This document shows, one piece after another, positions 53,458 through 63,451 of a stretch of DNA of 64,000 bases. Within the stretch, counting starts at the first letter, position 1, and every line of letters begins with the position of its first letter. Source of the DNA: Woronichinia naegeliana WA131 (GTDB lineage: Bacteria; Cyanobacteriota; Cyanobacteriia; Cyanobacteriales; Microcystaceae). The notes under the pieces are model-generated. The model searched no databases. It was not told the origin of the DNA and saw only the letters and a program-made list of their open reading frames with translations. The translations under genes and the position numbers were made by a program. Location: contig CP073041.1 of NCBI GenBank assembly GCA_025370055.1, positions 7,100,272 to 7,164,271 on the forward strand, written 5' to 3'.

Positions 53458-54951
53458 CTAGGATTGAGCCAGAATTTGTCGAGCAACGGTCAAGGCCGAA
53501 TAGCTAACGCCGGCAGTTCCTTCTCCTGGATGGGTAGAATCTCCCACTAGCCAAAGATTCTGAAAAGGAGTACGAGTGGCAAGGCCAAAGGGGCCAAAGC
53601 TGGAAAGCCGTTGACCGATTCCCCCCACAAAACCCTGTTCCCTGGCGGTAAAGGTGGCAAAGGTACGAGGAGTGGCGACTTCTTGATGCAAAATAGTCTG
53701 GGAATTTAACTGAAAATAGCGGTTTAAATGGGCGATCGCCGTTTCGGTGTAATTTTTTTTAAGGGCTTGATATTCCTCTGGAGAAGCTGACCACCAGGGT
53801 TTAACCTCGACAAAAGAAGAGGCGATTAAAGTTCGTTGACCCAAGGGAGCGCGACCATCACCTGGCTTGCTGACGGAAACAAAGAGAGAATTATTTTCGC
53901 CAAGGGGGCCATCCTGATCGTAGAGAAATTGGAGATGGGGAGGACAGGCTGCCGGTATGGCGGCTTCAGTAACGCCCAAATAGACCACAAAGGCTCCAGA
54001 GGGTTCCGGTAATTTATCTAGCCGTTGTTGATAGTTAGCCGGCACAAAATCTAGTAATTTTCCTAAATTTTGAACTGTGACATTGGCAACAATGTGATCG
54101 GCCGTTTTTCTCTGAGTTTGGCCCGTGCGGCGATCGCGAACAGTGATACTTTTAACGGTTTTTCCTTCCGTCTGAATTTGCTCAACGGTATGACGCAAGT
54201 GAATTTGACCGCCATATTTTTCTAAACCCGCTACCAGGCGATCGCTTAACACCTGCATACTGCCCTGTAAATGATAAAGTCCCTGGGGAGCCTGGGAAAC
54301 CGCCAACGCCGTCGCGCCATAGAGCAAAGCCGTTTCTTCCGCATTTACCTGGGAATAAAGTTTCAGTTGCAAATCTAAAAAAGTTTTGAGACGCTGATCT
54401 CGCCCTAAACCATACAACCGCAGCGCATCCCCTACAGTTAACAAGGCAAAGGGAAAAGTGATTAACGTATCGGGTCGTAAAGCGGCCACTAACTGCTGAA
54501 GATCCCAGAGATTACGAGGTGGTAAAACCGGATCACGGGTTTGGAATTGCCAACTAGCTTGAAACAATTTACTAAGCAATTGCCAAAAGGGTTCACTACC
54601 AGGAAATTGGAATTGTCGTTCCTGTTGCCATTGCAGGGGATCACGCCAAATGTTAATCGGCTCTTTTTCGCCAGGCAAAAACACAGCACAGGCTGGATCA
54701 CAAAAACTGGCTTCCGGTAAGGGGATCTCTAACAGTTGAAAAATACGCTGATGAATACCACCCATTTCTAGTCCAGCGACCTGGGTGGCTCCCACATCAA
54801 AGATAAAATCGCGCCGCCGAAAGGTTGATGCACAGCCCCCTACCGCGATCGCCTGTTCATAAACCGTAACTTGATAACCCCAACGGGCCAACAGGGCTGC
54901 GGAGGTCAAACCGCCAATTCCTGCCCCAATGACGATTACTGTTTGAGTCAT
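53458..54951 (-). CDS. crtD: CrtI-like carotenoid desaturase, probably C-3',4' desaturase CrtD
   Basis: 497 residues. N-terminal FAD-binding VIVIGAGIGGLTSAALLA (5-22) followed by YEQAIAVGGCAST; C-terminal FQNLWLVGDSTHPGEGTAGVSYSAL is the CrtI-family flavin motif. Internal FDVGATQVAGLEMGGIHQR and CDPACAVFLPGE are closer by eye to CrtD than to CrtISO/CrtH. CrtD acts in synthesis of myxol-type carotenoids on membranes. A carotene isomerase remains a possible alternative. It has HIP1 sites, as expected of a resident gene. Confidence 0.8.
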   Translation of the reverse strand: MTQTVIVIGAGIGGLTSAALLARWGYQVTVYEQAIAVGGCASTFRRRDFIFDVGATQVAGLEMGGIHQRIFQLLEIPLPEASFCDPACAVFLPGEKEPINIWRDPLQWQQERQFQFPGSEPFWQLLSKLFQASWQFQTRDPVLPPRNLWDLQQLVAALRPDTLITFPFALLTVGDALRLYGLGRDQRLKTFLDLQLKLYSQVNAEETALLYGATALAVSQAPQGLYHLQGSMQVLSDRLVAGLEKYGGQIHLRHTVEQIQTEGKTVKSITVRDRRTGQTQRKTADHIVANVTVQNLGKLLDFVPANYQQRLDKLPEPSGAFVVYLGVTEAAIPAACPPHLQFLYDQDGPLGENNSLFVSVSKPGDGRAPLGQRTLIASSFVEVKPWWSASPEEYQALKKNYTETAIAHLNRYFQLNSQTILHQEVATPRTFATFTAREQGFVGGIGQRLSSFGPFGLATRTPFQNLWLVGDSTHPGEGTAGVSYSALTVARQILAQS

Positions 54952-55326
54952 TCTGAGTTTTTGGGCTAATTTTGTTACATTTCTTTACATTATTACAAAT
55001 ATGGCAAAAAATTATTGACAAGCTTCCTCTCATAATGAGAGTATGATCAGGAGGATTGGAAAAATGACCCTTACTTTTAATCCCTCGCCCGTAGAAACTT
55101 CAATACTTCCCTTCGTTATTCAAACCTAGTTCCGCATGAGTTTGTGGCTACGAGAGAATAAGGCTTTGAGCCTCCTGAATCCCGTTCAAAAGTTCTTTGA
55201 TGGCGTGTTTTTCGCTCAATAACACTCATTGGAAGGTACAAAAGACGATGTTTGATGTATGTTTTTCCGTAAAGCCCTTGAGCAAGAAGCTTTTAGAAAT
55301 ACAAGAAGACACAAACTAATTCGGAA
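54952..55326 (+). other. Region upstream of crtD with a short broken frame
   Basis: The divergent promoter region is followed by an AGGAGG ribosome binding site (55049-55054) and the short frame described next. From 55223 to 55326 nothing is recognised. Confidence 0.45.
55064..55222 (+). pseudogene. Short gene (52 codons) broken by an in-frame TAG
   Basis: A strong AGGAGG stands 9 bases before the ATG. MTLTFNPSPVETSILPFVIQT is followed by TAG (55127-55129) and the same frame continues FRMSLWLRENKALSLL … DGVFFAQ to TAA. The good translation start suggests a once-real small gene; the product is not recognised. Alternatively only the 21-residue peptide is made. Confidence 0.4.
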
Positions 55327-55599
55327 TCAGCCATTTTTAACACATTTTTCTGGCTTCTTTATTAACTCTTTTACACAGGGAAACCAGATTTTCTCTATAC
55401 TTAGTTTTTCCAGATTTAAAAATCTCTGTATTTTTCTCCTTCTACTTTCCATTAAGATGGGAATTGGTAGAGCTTCCGCTATTCTTTCTAACCTCATATC
55501 TTGTAATATTTGCAAGCATCCTACTACTACAAATAGGAATAAGTATTCGGCTCGACTTAGATTCTCTTGTAGAGTGGCTTCATATTCTTTTGCTATCAT
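55327..55599 (-). pseudogene. IS4-family transposase N-terminal fragment
   Basis: About 90 codons: LSRAEYLFLFVVVGCLQIL, then RLERIAEALPIPILMESRRRKIQRFL and KIWFPCVKEL, typical of the N-terminus of cyanobacterial IS4-type transposases. The frame ends early (KPEKCVKNG) and the catalytic part is missing. Confidence 0.7.
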
Positions 55600-55721
55600 G
55601 TTTTCCTTTTGGGGTTATTGTACTTTTTTATAGAGTATCTTGTCTTGTTTCTTTCTACTGTAATCCTTGCTACACAGGACTTTTACCTACTCTTGTCGCC
55701 CCACCAGAAGGCGTATATTAG

Positions 55722-55848
55722 CAGGGCAAACGCATCTAAATTCTAGACTCCTTATCTGATAAGCCTTTCAGCGTTTCATAAAAAATCAATCATGATCTCG
55801 AAAACCCTTATCCAGCCTACCTTTCAAAAATAAGATGCGTTCGCCCTG
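55722..55848. mobile_element. 127-bp MITE with ISAs1 ends
   Basis: Ends CAGGGCAAACGCATCT and AGATGCGTTCGCCCTG match the ISAs1 element ends at 38245 and 60466; flanked by 10-bp duplications CGTATATTAG (55712-55721 and 55849-55858). The interior has no coding capacity and no similarity to the transposase gene that I can see. Confidence 0.9.
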
Positions 55849-55874
55849 CGTATATTAGAAAATAGCAGGAAATA

Positions 55875-56705
55875 TTAGGGAGTTTTAAGCAAACTTTCCA
55901 ATTGATTACTTAGGTCAATCCATTGAGACAGACTTAATTCTTCGGCCCTTACCTGGGCTTCAATCTGCAAGTCTTTCAATATTGGCATTAAGCGATCGCC
56001 GTCTAGTAAACTTTTGAGATTATTGCGTAACATTTTACGCCGATTAGCGAACCCTAACTTCACCAATTGCTCCAGAAAACGGGGATTATGGGCTGGACTT
56101 GTCAAGGTATAGGGTGATAGGCGAAGGATGGCTGAATCGACCTGGGGAGGCGGTTGAAAGGCTTTTTTGGGAACCTCGGCAATCCATTCACAACGGGCTA
56201 AATACTGGACTCTGACCGACAATCCACCATAGAGTTTGGTTCCAGGTTGAGCTACCAACCGTTCGGCCACCTCCTTTTGCATTAATAAAACAATGCTGTC
56301 GTAACTGGGTTGTCTGGGTTGAGCGATCGTGCCTAGTAATTTTTCCAAAATGGGGCCGGTAATGTTGTAAGGAATATTGGCAACCACTTTGTTAATGGGG
56401 CGAAAATGGGGAAAGGCTTGTAAACAGTCCTCTAAACTGAGATTTAAAATATCCCCAGATAATAGTAAAAAATTCTCAACTTTTCCTAAACTTTTGCTTA
56501 ATTGCTGACAGAGATCCCGATCAATTTCCACTGCTACAACTGAAGCCGCTTGGGGAAGTAAACGACGAGTTAAAATCCCTGTTCCTGGCCCAATTTCTAA
56601 AAGATGATCCTTTTGTGAAAGTTCTGCGGCCGCTACAATTTTAGACAGGGCTAACTCACTGCGTAACCAATGTTGTCCAAAACGTTTACGGGGACGAAAA
56701 CTCAT
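55875..56705 (-). CDS. rsmA: 16S rRNA dimethyladenosine transferase
   Basis: 276 residues, family length. RKRFGQHWLR (6-15) at the N-terminus, SAM motif LLEIGPGTGILTRRLL (about 35-50), VVAVEIDRDL, and catalytic motif VVANIPYNITGPIL (about 109-122). It dimethylates two adenosines near the 3' end of 16S rRNA. Its start is 9 bp after the uppP stop, so both are probably cotranscribed. Confidence 0.95.
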   Translation of the reverse strand: MSFRPRKRFGQHWLRSELALSKIVAAAELSQKDHLLEIGPGTGILTRRLLPQAASVVAVEIDRDLCQQLSKSLGKVENFLLLSGDILNLSLEDCLQAFPHFRPINKVVANIPYNITGPILEKLLGTIAQPRQPSYDSIVLLMQKEVAERLVAQPGTKLYGGLSVRVQYLARCEWIAEVPKKAFQPPPQVDSAILRLSPYTLTSPAHNPRFLEQLVKLGFANRRKMLRNNLKSLLDGDRLMPILKDLQIEAQVRAEELSLSQWIDLSNQLESLLKTP

Positions 56706-56714
56706 GGTTAAACC

Positions 56715-57671
56715 CTAAGAACGGGACAGAAAACCTGAAAAGACCAAAATTAATATCCCAAATACTAATCGATACCAAACAAAAACCCAGGTGCTTTGTT
56801 TCTTCAAAAATTCCAGTAACCAGGCAATAGAAAGGTAAGAAAAAACGGCGGCTGAAATGACTCCTAAGACTAACGGAAGTACAGTGGTTCCTGAAAATCC
56901 TGCTTTAAAGGCATCTTTTAATTCCAATAAACCGGCTAAGGTAATGGCTGGAATACCTAATAGAAAAGAAAATCTGGCGGCGGTTGCCCTTTCCAAGTTA
57001 ATAAATAAACCGGCTGTCAGGGTAGAACCAGAGCGAGATACTCCTGGAATAATGGCCATAGCCTGGGCCAATCCCATCGTTACTCCATCCTGCCAACGTA
57101 ATTTCTCAAACTGCCGACGGTGGGTTCCCAATTTTTCGGCTAGGGCCAATAGCAATGACATGACAATAGAGGCGATCGCGATCGTCGTTAAACTGCGTAA
57201 AGGAGAATTATCTAAATCGGACACGAAGATTTTTAACAATAGTCCAAAAAGGACAATAGGAATCGTGCCTAAACCGATACCTAGAGACAGTTTAAATTCG
57301 AGGGAATCATATTGCTTCGTTTGAATAGCCTGGATCATTCCTAGGGTAATTTGACTTAAATCCTGCCAAAAATACCAAATCACCGCCGCAATACTTCCCA
57401 ATTGGATAACCGCAGTATAGGCAACCCCTGGATCACCCCAACCCAGGGCCAAAGGAATAATTTTTAAATGGGCAGTGCTACTAATGGGCAAAAATTCTGT
57501 CAACCCCTGGATGAATCCCAGAACAATTCCCTGAAACCAATTCAATGTGGCGATCGCCTCTTTGGGAGCCTCGACAACCGGTTGGGCAGCAACCCAGGCA
57601 CCGTGAAAGAGAACCGTGATCACCGTTGTTAAACTGACGGCACTAAAAAAACTGAGTTGACGGGAAAACAT
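56715..57671 (-). CDS. uppP: Undecaprenyl-diphosphate phosphatase
   Basis: 318 residues. Multi-span membrane protein with GLTEFLPISSTAHLKI (about 58-73) and PGVSRSGSTLTAGLF (about 210-224), the two conserved motifs of the UppP/BacA family. It recycles the lipid carrier of peptidoglycan synthesis at the plasma membrane. The N-terminal about 40 residues (LTTVITVLFHGAWVAAQPV) look like an additional hydrophobic or signal segment, common in cyanobacterial versions. Likely operon with rsmA. Confidence 0.94.
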   Translation of the reverse strand: MFSRQLSFFSAVSLTTVITVLFHGAWVAAQPVVEAPKEAIATLNWFQGIVLGFIQGLTEFLPISSTAHLKIIPLALGWGDPGVAYTAVIQLGSIAAVIWYFWQDLSQITLGMIQAIQTKQYDSLEFKLSLGIGLGTIPIVLFGLLLKIFVSDLDNSPLRSLTTIAIASIVMSLLLALAEKLGTHRRQFEKLRWQDGVTMGLAQAMAIIPGVSRSGSTLTAGLFINLERATAARFSFLLGIPAITLAGLLELKDAFKAGFSGTTVLPLVLGVISAAVFSYLSIAWLLEFLKKQSTWVFVWYRLVFGILILVFSGFLSRS

Positions 57672-57747
57672 TCAGGACTTCATCAAAAGGGTCTAGAAGA
57701 TTTTAGCCTACTTGGGTTCTCACGCACGGCAAAGCATCGGCTTAAGA

Positions 57748-58317
57748 TCATGTAAACCACTCCCCCACATCGCCCCTAAAGCCTGGTAACAAAACACTGG
57801 TTAACTGATCGCCAGGGTATAACGTCACCGCTAATTTCAAAACGCCATTTTCCCGCCGATAAACTTCTACCTGTTTTCTTTGGCGATCGCAGATCCAATA
57901 TTCCTGCACCCCTTGCACCGAATACAATTTAAACTTCAATTGGCGATCGCGCTTTTCCTGATTTTCCCCAGAGGATAAAACCTCGATCACTAATTCCGGT
58001 GCGCCGGTTAAATGTCCTGCCTCATCTAGCAGTGTCGCTAACCGTTCCTGGCTAATCCAGACCACATCAGGAATCACATTGTCATGATCATCAAAAATAA
58101 TTCCCGGAGTTGTTGCTGCTTCCCCCAAGCCGGATTCCCTAGACCATCGTTTTAAGGCCAGACAAATATTATCCGCCACAACTTGATGCCGCCAATGAGG
58201 TGCTCTAGTCACCAGTAACTCTCCGCCAATAATTTCATAACGATTGTCGTTATCGGGAAAGAGGGCTAAATCTGCTGTTTTCCAATAAACCCCTTCAGGC
58301 CGAATCGCGATCATCAC
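57748..58317 (-). CDS. Uma2 family endonuclease-fold protein
   Basis: 189 residues. ELVIEVLSSGENQEKRDRQLKFKLYSVQGVQEYWICDRQRKQVEVY is the Uma2/DUF820 PD-(D/E)XK-like core, with acidic residues in DVVWIS, ELVIEV and EYWICD. Cyanobacteria carry many such single genes, whose role is unclear. Six HIP1-like GCGATCGC or GATCGC sites lie in or near the gene. Confidence 0.88.
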   Translation of the reverse strand: MMIAIRPEGVYWKTADLALFPDNDNRYEIIGGELLVTRAPHWRHQVVADNICLALKRWSRESGLGEAATTPGIIFDDHDNVIPDVVWISQERLATLLDEAGHLTGAPELVIEVLSSGENQEKRDRQLKFKLYSVQGVQEYWICDRQRKQVEVYRRENGVLKLAVTLYPGDQLTSVLLPGFRGDVGEWFT

Positions 58318-58368
58318 CCCAGCCTCGTTATCTACTCCATTGTTAGCCCCATTCTAGCGAGCACAAAT

Positions 58369-58623
58369 CTAACTAGCACTATCGGATTCCACCTTGGCCG
58401 CCGTCTTTTCTTCCTCTAAACGAGCCTGCATCTTGACCGATTCTTCGATATTTTGAGCCTCGCGCTTAAATTCACTTTCAAATTCCTTAGAAGCATCCTG
58501 AAAGCCCCGCAAGGCCTTACCCATACTGCGACCAATTTCCGGTAACTTCTTCGGGCCAAAAACTAAAAGGGCAATGACCATAATCAAGGCCATCTCTGGC
58601 AAACCAATCCCAAAAACATTCAT
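58369..58623 (-). CDS. tatA: Sec-independent protein translocase TatA/E
   Basis: 84 residues: an N-terminal transmembrane helix (MNVFGIGLPEMALIMVIALLVFG), then the amphipathic helix after the PKKLPEIGRSMGKALRGF hinge, then a charged tail. Forms the Tat translocation pore in thylakoid or plasma membrane. It lies downstream of psbH on the same strand, but a terminator separates them. Confidence 0.93.
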   Translation of the reverse strand: MNVFGIGLPEMALIMVIALLVFGPKKLPEIGRSMGKALRGFQDASKEFESEFKREAQNIEESVKMQARLEEEKTAAKVESDSAS

Positions 58624-58642
58624 CGCGATCGCTCCATCATCA

Positions 58643-58677
58643 CAAAAAAGAGAAAAAGACCCCGGAGAACCGGGATC
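58643..58677 (-). terminator. Rho-independent terminator of psbH
   Basis: On the minus strand GATCCCGG-TTCT-CCGGGGTC is followed by TTTTTCTCTTTTTT, 43 bp after the psbH stop. Confidence 0.8.
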
Positions 58678-58719
58678 AAGCGGTCAATAATTGACAAAAA
58701 AGGTAAAAGGACAGAAGTT

Positions 58720-58914
58720 CTAACCTCCCCAATTTACGGAGAACCCTTCTAGAACCAGAGAGGAGTTGTAAATTTGTAGGATGATCAATAAAAAGACGAG
58801 AAAGAGACCCATAAAAACACCCATAACAGGGGTGGTTCCCCAACCTGGAACAACTTTACCGTACTCAGAGTTGAGAGGTCTGAGGATATCTCCTAACCAA
58901 GTGCGCTGTGCCAT
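58720..58914 (-). CDS. psbH: Photosystem II protein H
   Basis: 64 residues, typical cyanobacterial length: [21 protein letters not shown], then [21 protein letters not shown] with a single membrane helix. A small core subunit of photosystem II that supports QB-site function. Divergent from psbN, 83 bp apart. Confidence 0.96.
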   Translation of the reverse strand: MAQRTWLGDILRPLNSEYGKVVPGWGTTPVMGVFMGLFLVFLLIILQIYNSSLVLEGFSVNWGG

Positions 58915-58997
58915 AGATTACCCGCAGTATCGCTAAATTAGATTTTGTAACGTTCTGTAATATTATAGGAAAAGCGGTATCACAATCAATCTAACCT

Positions 58998-59129
58998 ATG
59001 GAACCTGCAATAGTTCTTAGCATCACCTTCGCGGTCATCCTGATCGGCATTACTGGATTTGCTATCTACACGGCCTTTGGCCCGCCTTCTGCCAAGTTGA
59101 GCGATCCTTTTGAGGATCATGAGGACTAA
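58998..59129 (+). CDS. psbN: PsbN protein
   Basis: 43 residues, MEPAIVLSITFAVILIGI … KLSDPFEDHED, with one N-terminal membrane helix. Normal family length and C-terminus. PsbN is needed for photosystem II assembly or repair rather than being a stable subunit. The psbN/psbH head-to-head order is the usual cyanobacterial arrangement. Confidence 0.95.
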   Translation: MEPAIVLSITFAVILIGITGFAIYTAFGPPSAKLSDPFEDHED

Positions 59130-60465
59130 CTTATCGTGTCCTTCACTACCTGACTCTTGCTGTTTATTTGCGTACCAAATCTAAATAGTACTTTCTGGCG
59201 AGACAGTCTTAACTATCCCAAGGCACCAGTGCTTTGATATTTATCGGGCAACATCTTAACGACTGGACAGTGCGAAGTTTATGGATGCCAGATAAGGTAA
59301 TAACTATGCGGCCAAAGTAAGCATATCAGGGCTTGGGGAAGAGGCAAGTTTAGCGGCAAGGAATTTAGGCAAAAGCAGACTGGGTGGACTTTGAGGAAAA
59401 ATCATTTGGGCTTGATGTTGAAGGGCTAGTTGAGCAATCCGTTCACTAGGGTAGCCATGGGATGGTAATGTCCGAAACCATCGAGGAAAATTAGCCCAAA
59501 TCCCCTGGGGGGTGCGACCTTCAGTTGATAAAAGCTGTTGTAATCAGGGTTCTACAGGGAACCCATATTGATCAAGTTTTGCCCAAAATTGACTCCATCG
59601 TTCCTTGGTCAATACCAAAGCTCGTAGGCTCAAAATAATTCCTGCTCCTTTTTCCTTCCATCGCATCCCTGAACAACATAATCGTTGTTTGACCAACGTC
59701 TTACAAGCTGCTTCCGTAACACCTGAACCAATCGGATACTTTTTCTCTATGTATTCAGCATAATCCATTTGATGCTGATGATTCTCGTAATAAGTAATCG
59801 CCGCTTGTAGTTTCTCGGTAAGATTCTTAGAATGACTTTTTTCTTCTTTGACTTCTTTCATCAGATTTAGCAGTTCTCCTGCTTTTCCTTTTTCATGCTT
59901 GAGTTCTCGACAATTTTCAGTCAACCATTCTTTTTGTTTTGACACGGTATTCGGATGCAACGCTTCTGCCAAGGCACCTAAGTAACCAGAGGCATGATAG
60001 AAATCTAATATCTGTTCTTCCGTTTGCTTTTCTAAAAACTTCCAATTTGATTCTGCCCCGTCTGCTATCCCGACCAATGTTGCCTCTGGATAACGTTTTT
60101 TCGCTCGCTCAATTTCTCTTTCTAATCTTTCTAGAAAACTCTTTTTTCCATACTCTGGTGCCGCACCTAGATAGATTGTATGTTGACGTTCTCCCTCACT
60201 ATCGTATAGGGAAACGGTTCCCACCATTGCTTCACGGTAGCCATCCTCACACATCAGCATACAGGTTCCATCTAATCCTATTCCCACTGTTGCAATTTGG
60301 CTATCCTCCTTGGGCGGGGCATAACTCCACGCTTCTTCTTTTGCCTGTACCACACTTCCTACTGCTTCACTCAATCTTTGGATATAGGATAGCGCTACTT
60401 TTCTACCATGATTTTCTAATAAATCATTTTTCACCTCTTTGCCTGCCATCCCTGACATTTTTGAG

Positions 60466-61702
60466 CAGGGCGAACGCATCTAAAAATGATACAGATACAA
60501 GAACATTATAGAGGGATGGATAAGGGAAAATAAGGGAAAGTGCATAGAAAACAAAAGCGATGAAACTCCGACCCAAATATAGACTGGTAGAACACTTTGC
60601 CGAAATAGATGACCCTCGCATCGAACGAACAAAACGGCATAAACTCATTGATATTCTAACGATTGCCATCTTAGCCGTCATTTGTGGAGCAGAAGGTTGG
60701 GTAGCCATGGAAAGTTTCGGCAAGGCTAAACATCAATGGCTAAAAAAAATTTTGGAATTGCCAAATGGCATCCCCTCCCACGATACGTTTGCGCGTGTAT
60801 TTGCTAGTCTGAATCCAGAGCAATTTCAAGACTGTTTTCTGCATTGGGTCAAAAGTATAGCGGAGGTAAGTGAAGGGGAAGTGATAGCGATTGACGGCAA
60901 AACCCTTCGCCACTCCTATGATAATGCCAACGGAAAGGGCGCAATTCAGATGGTAAGTGCATGGGCAACAGCAAATCGTCTAGTACTAGGACAGTGCAAG
61001 GTGGAAAGCAAATCGAATGAAATCACGGCGATACCCAAACTCCTGAAAATGCTAGAGGTCAAAGGTTGTATCGTAACGATTGATGCCATGGGAACTCAGA
61101 CAAAGATTGCCCAACAGATAGTAGGGCGAGGGGGAGATTATGTTTTGGCATTGAAAGGCAATCAAGGTAATCTATGTGAGGATGTTGAACAATTATTTGC
61201 TCATGCTCAATCGGTTAATTTTGCGGGAATTAAGCATGATTTTCATCAAACAATAGACAAGGGACATGGACGGATTGAAATTCGCCGTTGCTGGACGATG
61301 GAACAAACAGAATTTTTGCTGGGTGGGGAGAAATGGGCAAAGTTGACGAGCATCTGTATGATTAAAGCGGAGAGACGATTGAAAGACAAAACAGAGTATG
61401 AGACCCGCTACTATATCAGTAGCCTGCCGAGTAATGCTCAAAAATTATCCCAATCTGTTCGTAGTCATTGGTTGATAGAAAACTCTTTACATTGGGTTCT
61501 AGACTTGGCCTTCAACGAGGATGCTTGTCGCATTCGTAAGGATTTTGCTCCTGAGAATTTAGCCGTCTTACGCCATATCGCTCTTAACTTGCTCACAAAG
61601 GAAAATACTCTGAAACTTGGTATCAAGAATAAACGGCTACGCGCTGGTTGGGACGAGGACTATCTCCTTAAGGTTTTACTCGGATAAGATGCGTTTGCCC
61701 TG
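60466..61702 (+). mobile_element. ISAs1-family IS, copy b (complete)
   Basis: 1237 bp, ends CAGGGCGAACGCATCT / AGATGCGTTTGCCCTG, flanked by 10-bp duplications CATTTTTGAG (60456-60465 and 61703-61712). Confidence 0.95.
60560..61687 (+). CDS. ISAs1-family transposase, intact
   Basis: 375 residues, full family length. N-terminal [20 protein letters not shown], then catalytic Asp in [13 protein letters not shown] (about 115), Asp in [11 protein letters not shown] (about 177) and Glu in [20 protein letters not shown] (about 308). It is the likely enzyme for mobility of both ISAs1 copies and of the MITE at 55722. Confidence 0.93.
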   Translation: MKLRPKYRLVEHFAEIDDPRIERTKRHKLIDILTIAILAVICGAEGWVAMESFGKAKHQWLKKILELPNGIPSHDTFARVFASLNPEQFQDCFLHWVKSIAEVSEGEVIAIDGKTLRHSYDNANGKGAIQMVSAWATANRLVLGQCKVESKSNEITAIPKLLKMLEVKGCIVTIDAMGTQTKIAQQIVGRGGDYVLALKGNQGNLCEDVEQLFAHAQSVNFAGIKHDFHQTIDKGHGRIEIRRCWTMEQTEFLLGGEKWAKLTSICMIKAERRLKDKTEYETRYYISSLPSNAQKLSQSVRSHWLIENSLHWVLDLAFNEDACRIRKDFAPENLAVLRHIALNLLTKENTLKLGIKNKRLRAGWDEDYLLKVLLG

Positions 61703-62303
61703 CATTTTTGAGGATACCTGTTTTGCCAATAATGGCGTTGATGTTATGATTATCCTTGCTTCTCTTTCTAAGGGGCAATACGTTTTTCCTCAAAGGTGAA
61801 CGCTGATATACATGACGATTCACTATAACCTCACCATAAGGTGTTTGATATTCTTTCGGTTGCTCTCCCTTACTCTTCCAGATTTCTTCACCGATTTTTA
61901 AGGGTGAACCATCTGTATCTAAATATTTCAAGGCTTCTTTGCTGGCGATGCAACCTACTTCGTTTAAGCCTTTTTGAATATTTATTTCTGTATCCAACAT
62001 TGAACGACTGAGTTCTAATGTTAGTTCTATTTTTATCTTTGAACCCTCTACATTAATTAGTTTTGCTGTCATCATTGTTTCCTCTTTGTCACTTTTCATC
62101 TCATGTTAACACTTTTCTTTTCCTTCATCAACTAAAGGTCGCACCCCCTGGGGTAACTCTAAGGCGAGAATTTGAAGTAGCCCTAAAGCAATGGCATTAA
62201 GGTTAACAAAACGCTCAAAGGCTTCTACCTTGTTTAAAATCTGAGTCTGAACAGCTTGTGGATAGTCACTGAGGATAAGATTGCTGGGCCAGGTAGGTAA
62301 AGT

Positions 62304-63402
62304 CTAAGTACAGGACAAAAAATGTAGGGAGTCGAGAAAAAGAGAAAAATTGGGTAGAGAAGGATTAAGAACAAGATGACGAAGATGGTCAAAACCAAGA
62401 CGAAAAAGACTCTGCGCTAGGCGACCATGTTTCTTGAGGGGAATGGGATGAAGATGATGAATTGCTAGACCAGTTTTGAGAGACCAAGCCAAAGCTAAAG
62501 TCAGTAAAGCCAAAAGCTTACGAAGACGCTTGGGGTCAGTAAAGTGAGTAGATTCCAAGCAAAAGCCACGAGTCTTAAAGATGCCAAAAAGGGTTTCAAT
62601 GCCCCAACGCAGGGCATAATCGTGAATAAGACCTTGGGAATCGGGATGTCCAATGACGATGAGTAGAGAATTATCAGGCAAGCGAAGAGCCTCTACAGAA
62701 ACAGGATATCCCCAAACCCGACAACTCCCTTGAAGACGTTGAGATTCACTCTTTTGCAAGATGGGCAAAAATGACTTTGGCGGCCAAAAGCTTGCCATTG
62801 TGCTCAATCTTGTCCGTAGCCCGAATTCTCAGACAGAAAGCCAGTAGCGGTTCGAGCAGAAGATAGCGAAGCCAAGCCTGACCAATAAACTCACGGTCGC
62901 CACATAAACAACGAATCAGGGCGGTGGGAAAAATCTTGAGCATCTCCTCGATAAAACGCATTCGTTCATCACTGTTAGAATTGCCCTTTTTCTTGCTAAG
63001 CATCCACCACAAGATGGGAATGGCTACTCCTTCATGGACAATGCCGACAGTGAGGATATTATAACCATGACTGCCAAACTCCCAGGTTGTGCGGTCAATA
63101 CTTAATACCCAAGGTTGAGGGATATCCAGCCAACTGACTACAATACGGGCAATGTGATGGTAATCCAGCTCAAATCCTGAGAAAAAGCGTTGTAAGCGTT
63201 TGTAATGAGAATCCACCAATGCCCGACCTTCAAAACCCAGAGCCAATTCTTTAAGGTTAACCGTTTTCACTTTGAGGAGGGCGAGTAAGAACAAGGCTAG
63301 GAAGGAGAGTCTGGCACCATGCCATCCCAAATGGGGTTTTAGGGCTTGTTTCAATGCGTTATATTGGTTCATGGGTTTTCTTACATTACGTTCATCTTCC
63401 AT
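62304..63402 (-). pseudogene. IS4-family transposase with a frame break
   Basis: First part from about 63402 (MEDERNVRKPMNQYNALKQ … WVLSIDRTTWEFG … LIRCLCGDREFIG) to the stop at 62746. The frame continues one base offset as ILQKSESQRLQGSCRVWG … YALRWGIETLFGIFKTRG to 62304. The two overlap near 62760 (CTTGCAAAAGAGTGA). The catalytic Asp, Asp and Glu are split between the two parts. A frameshift mutation is the simplest reading. Confidence 0.75.
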
Positions 63403-63449
63403 GAAACCCCTTTCTCGTATACTTTTCAAGCCTTTTGTCCTGTACTTAG
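62304..63449 (-). mobile_element. IS4-family IS with CTAAGTACAGGAC ends
   Basis: 1146 bp, inverted ends CTAAGTACAGGACAAAA / TTTTGTCCTGTACTTAG. The flanks (…GGTAAAGT and ATTCTCATTA…) show no duplication and belong to two different ISs, which suggests a deletion or recombination next to the element. Confidence 0.85.
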
Positions 63450-63451
63450 AT

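Larger units (their letters stand above)
59544..62075 (-). pseudogene. ISKra4-family transposase, split and frame-shifted
   Basis: 5' part 62075-61713 and 3' part 60455-59544. It carries the same CACCTTTGAGG replacement (near 61795) as copies 2 and 3, so it was already frame-shifted before ISAs1 entered. Confidence 0.85.
59511..62145 (-). mobile_element. ISKra4-family IS, copy 4 (split by ISAs1)
   Basis: Minus orientation; ends as in the other copies; flanked by CCCTGGGG at 59503-59510 and 62146-62153 (boundary uncertain by one base because of the G/C run). An ISAs1 copy lies inside at 60466-61702. Confidence 0.9.
59262..62303 (-). mobile_element. IS4-like IS remnant, copy 2 (split and truncated)
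   Basis: 59262-59510 and 62146-62303 match the first about 400 bp of the IS at 9833 (ACTGGACAGTGCGAAG end and the 3' end of the transposase gene). They join across ISKra4 copy 4 through CCCTGGGG. At 62304 the sequence changes to another IS and does not resume, so the other about 1200 bp are missing. Confidence 0.88.

Noticed and set aside
55015-55046. Promoter TTGACA … TATGAT upstream of the short frame at 55064
   Set aside because: Spacing is 21 bp, too long for a normal sigma-70-type promoter.
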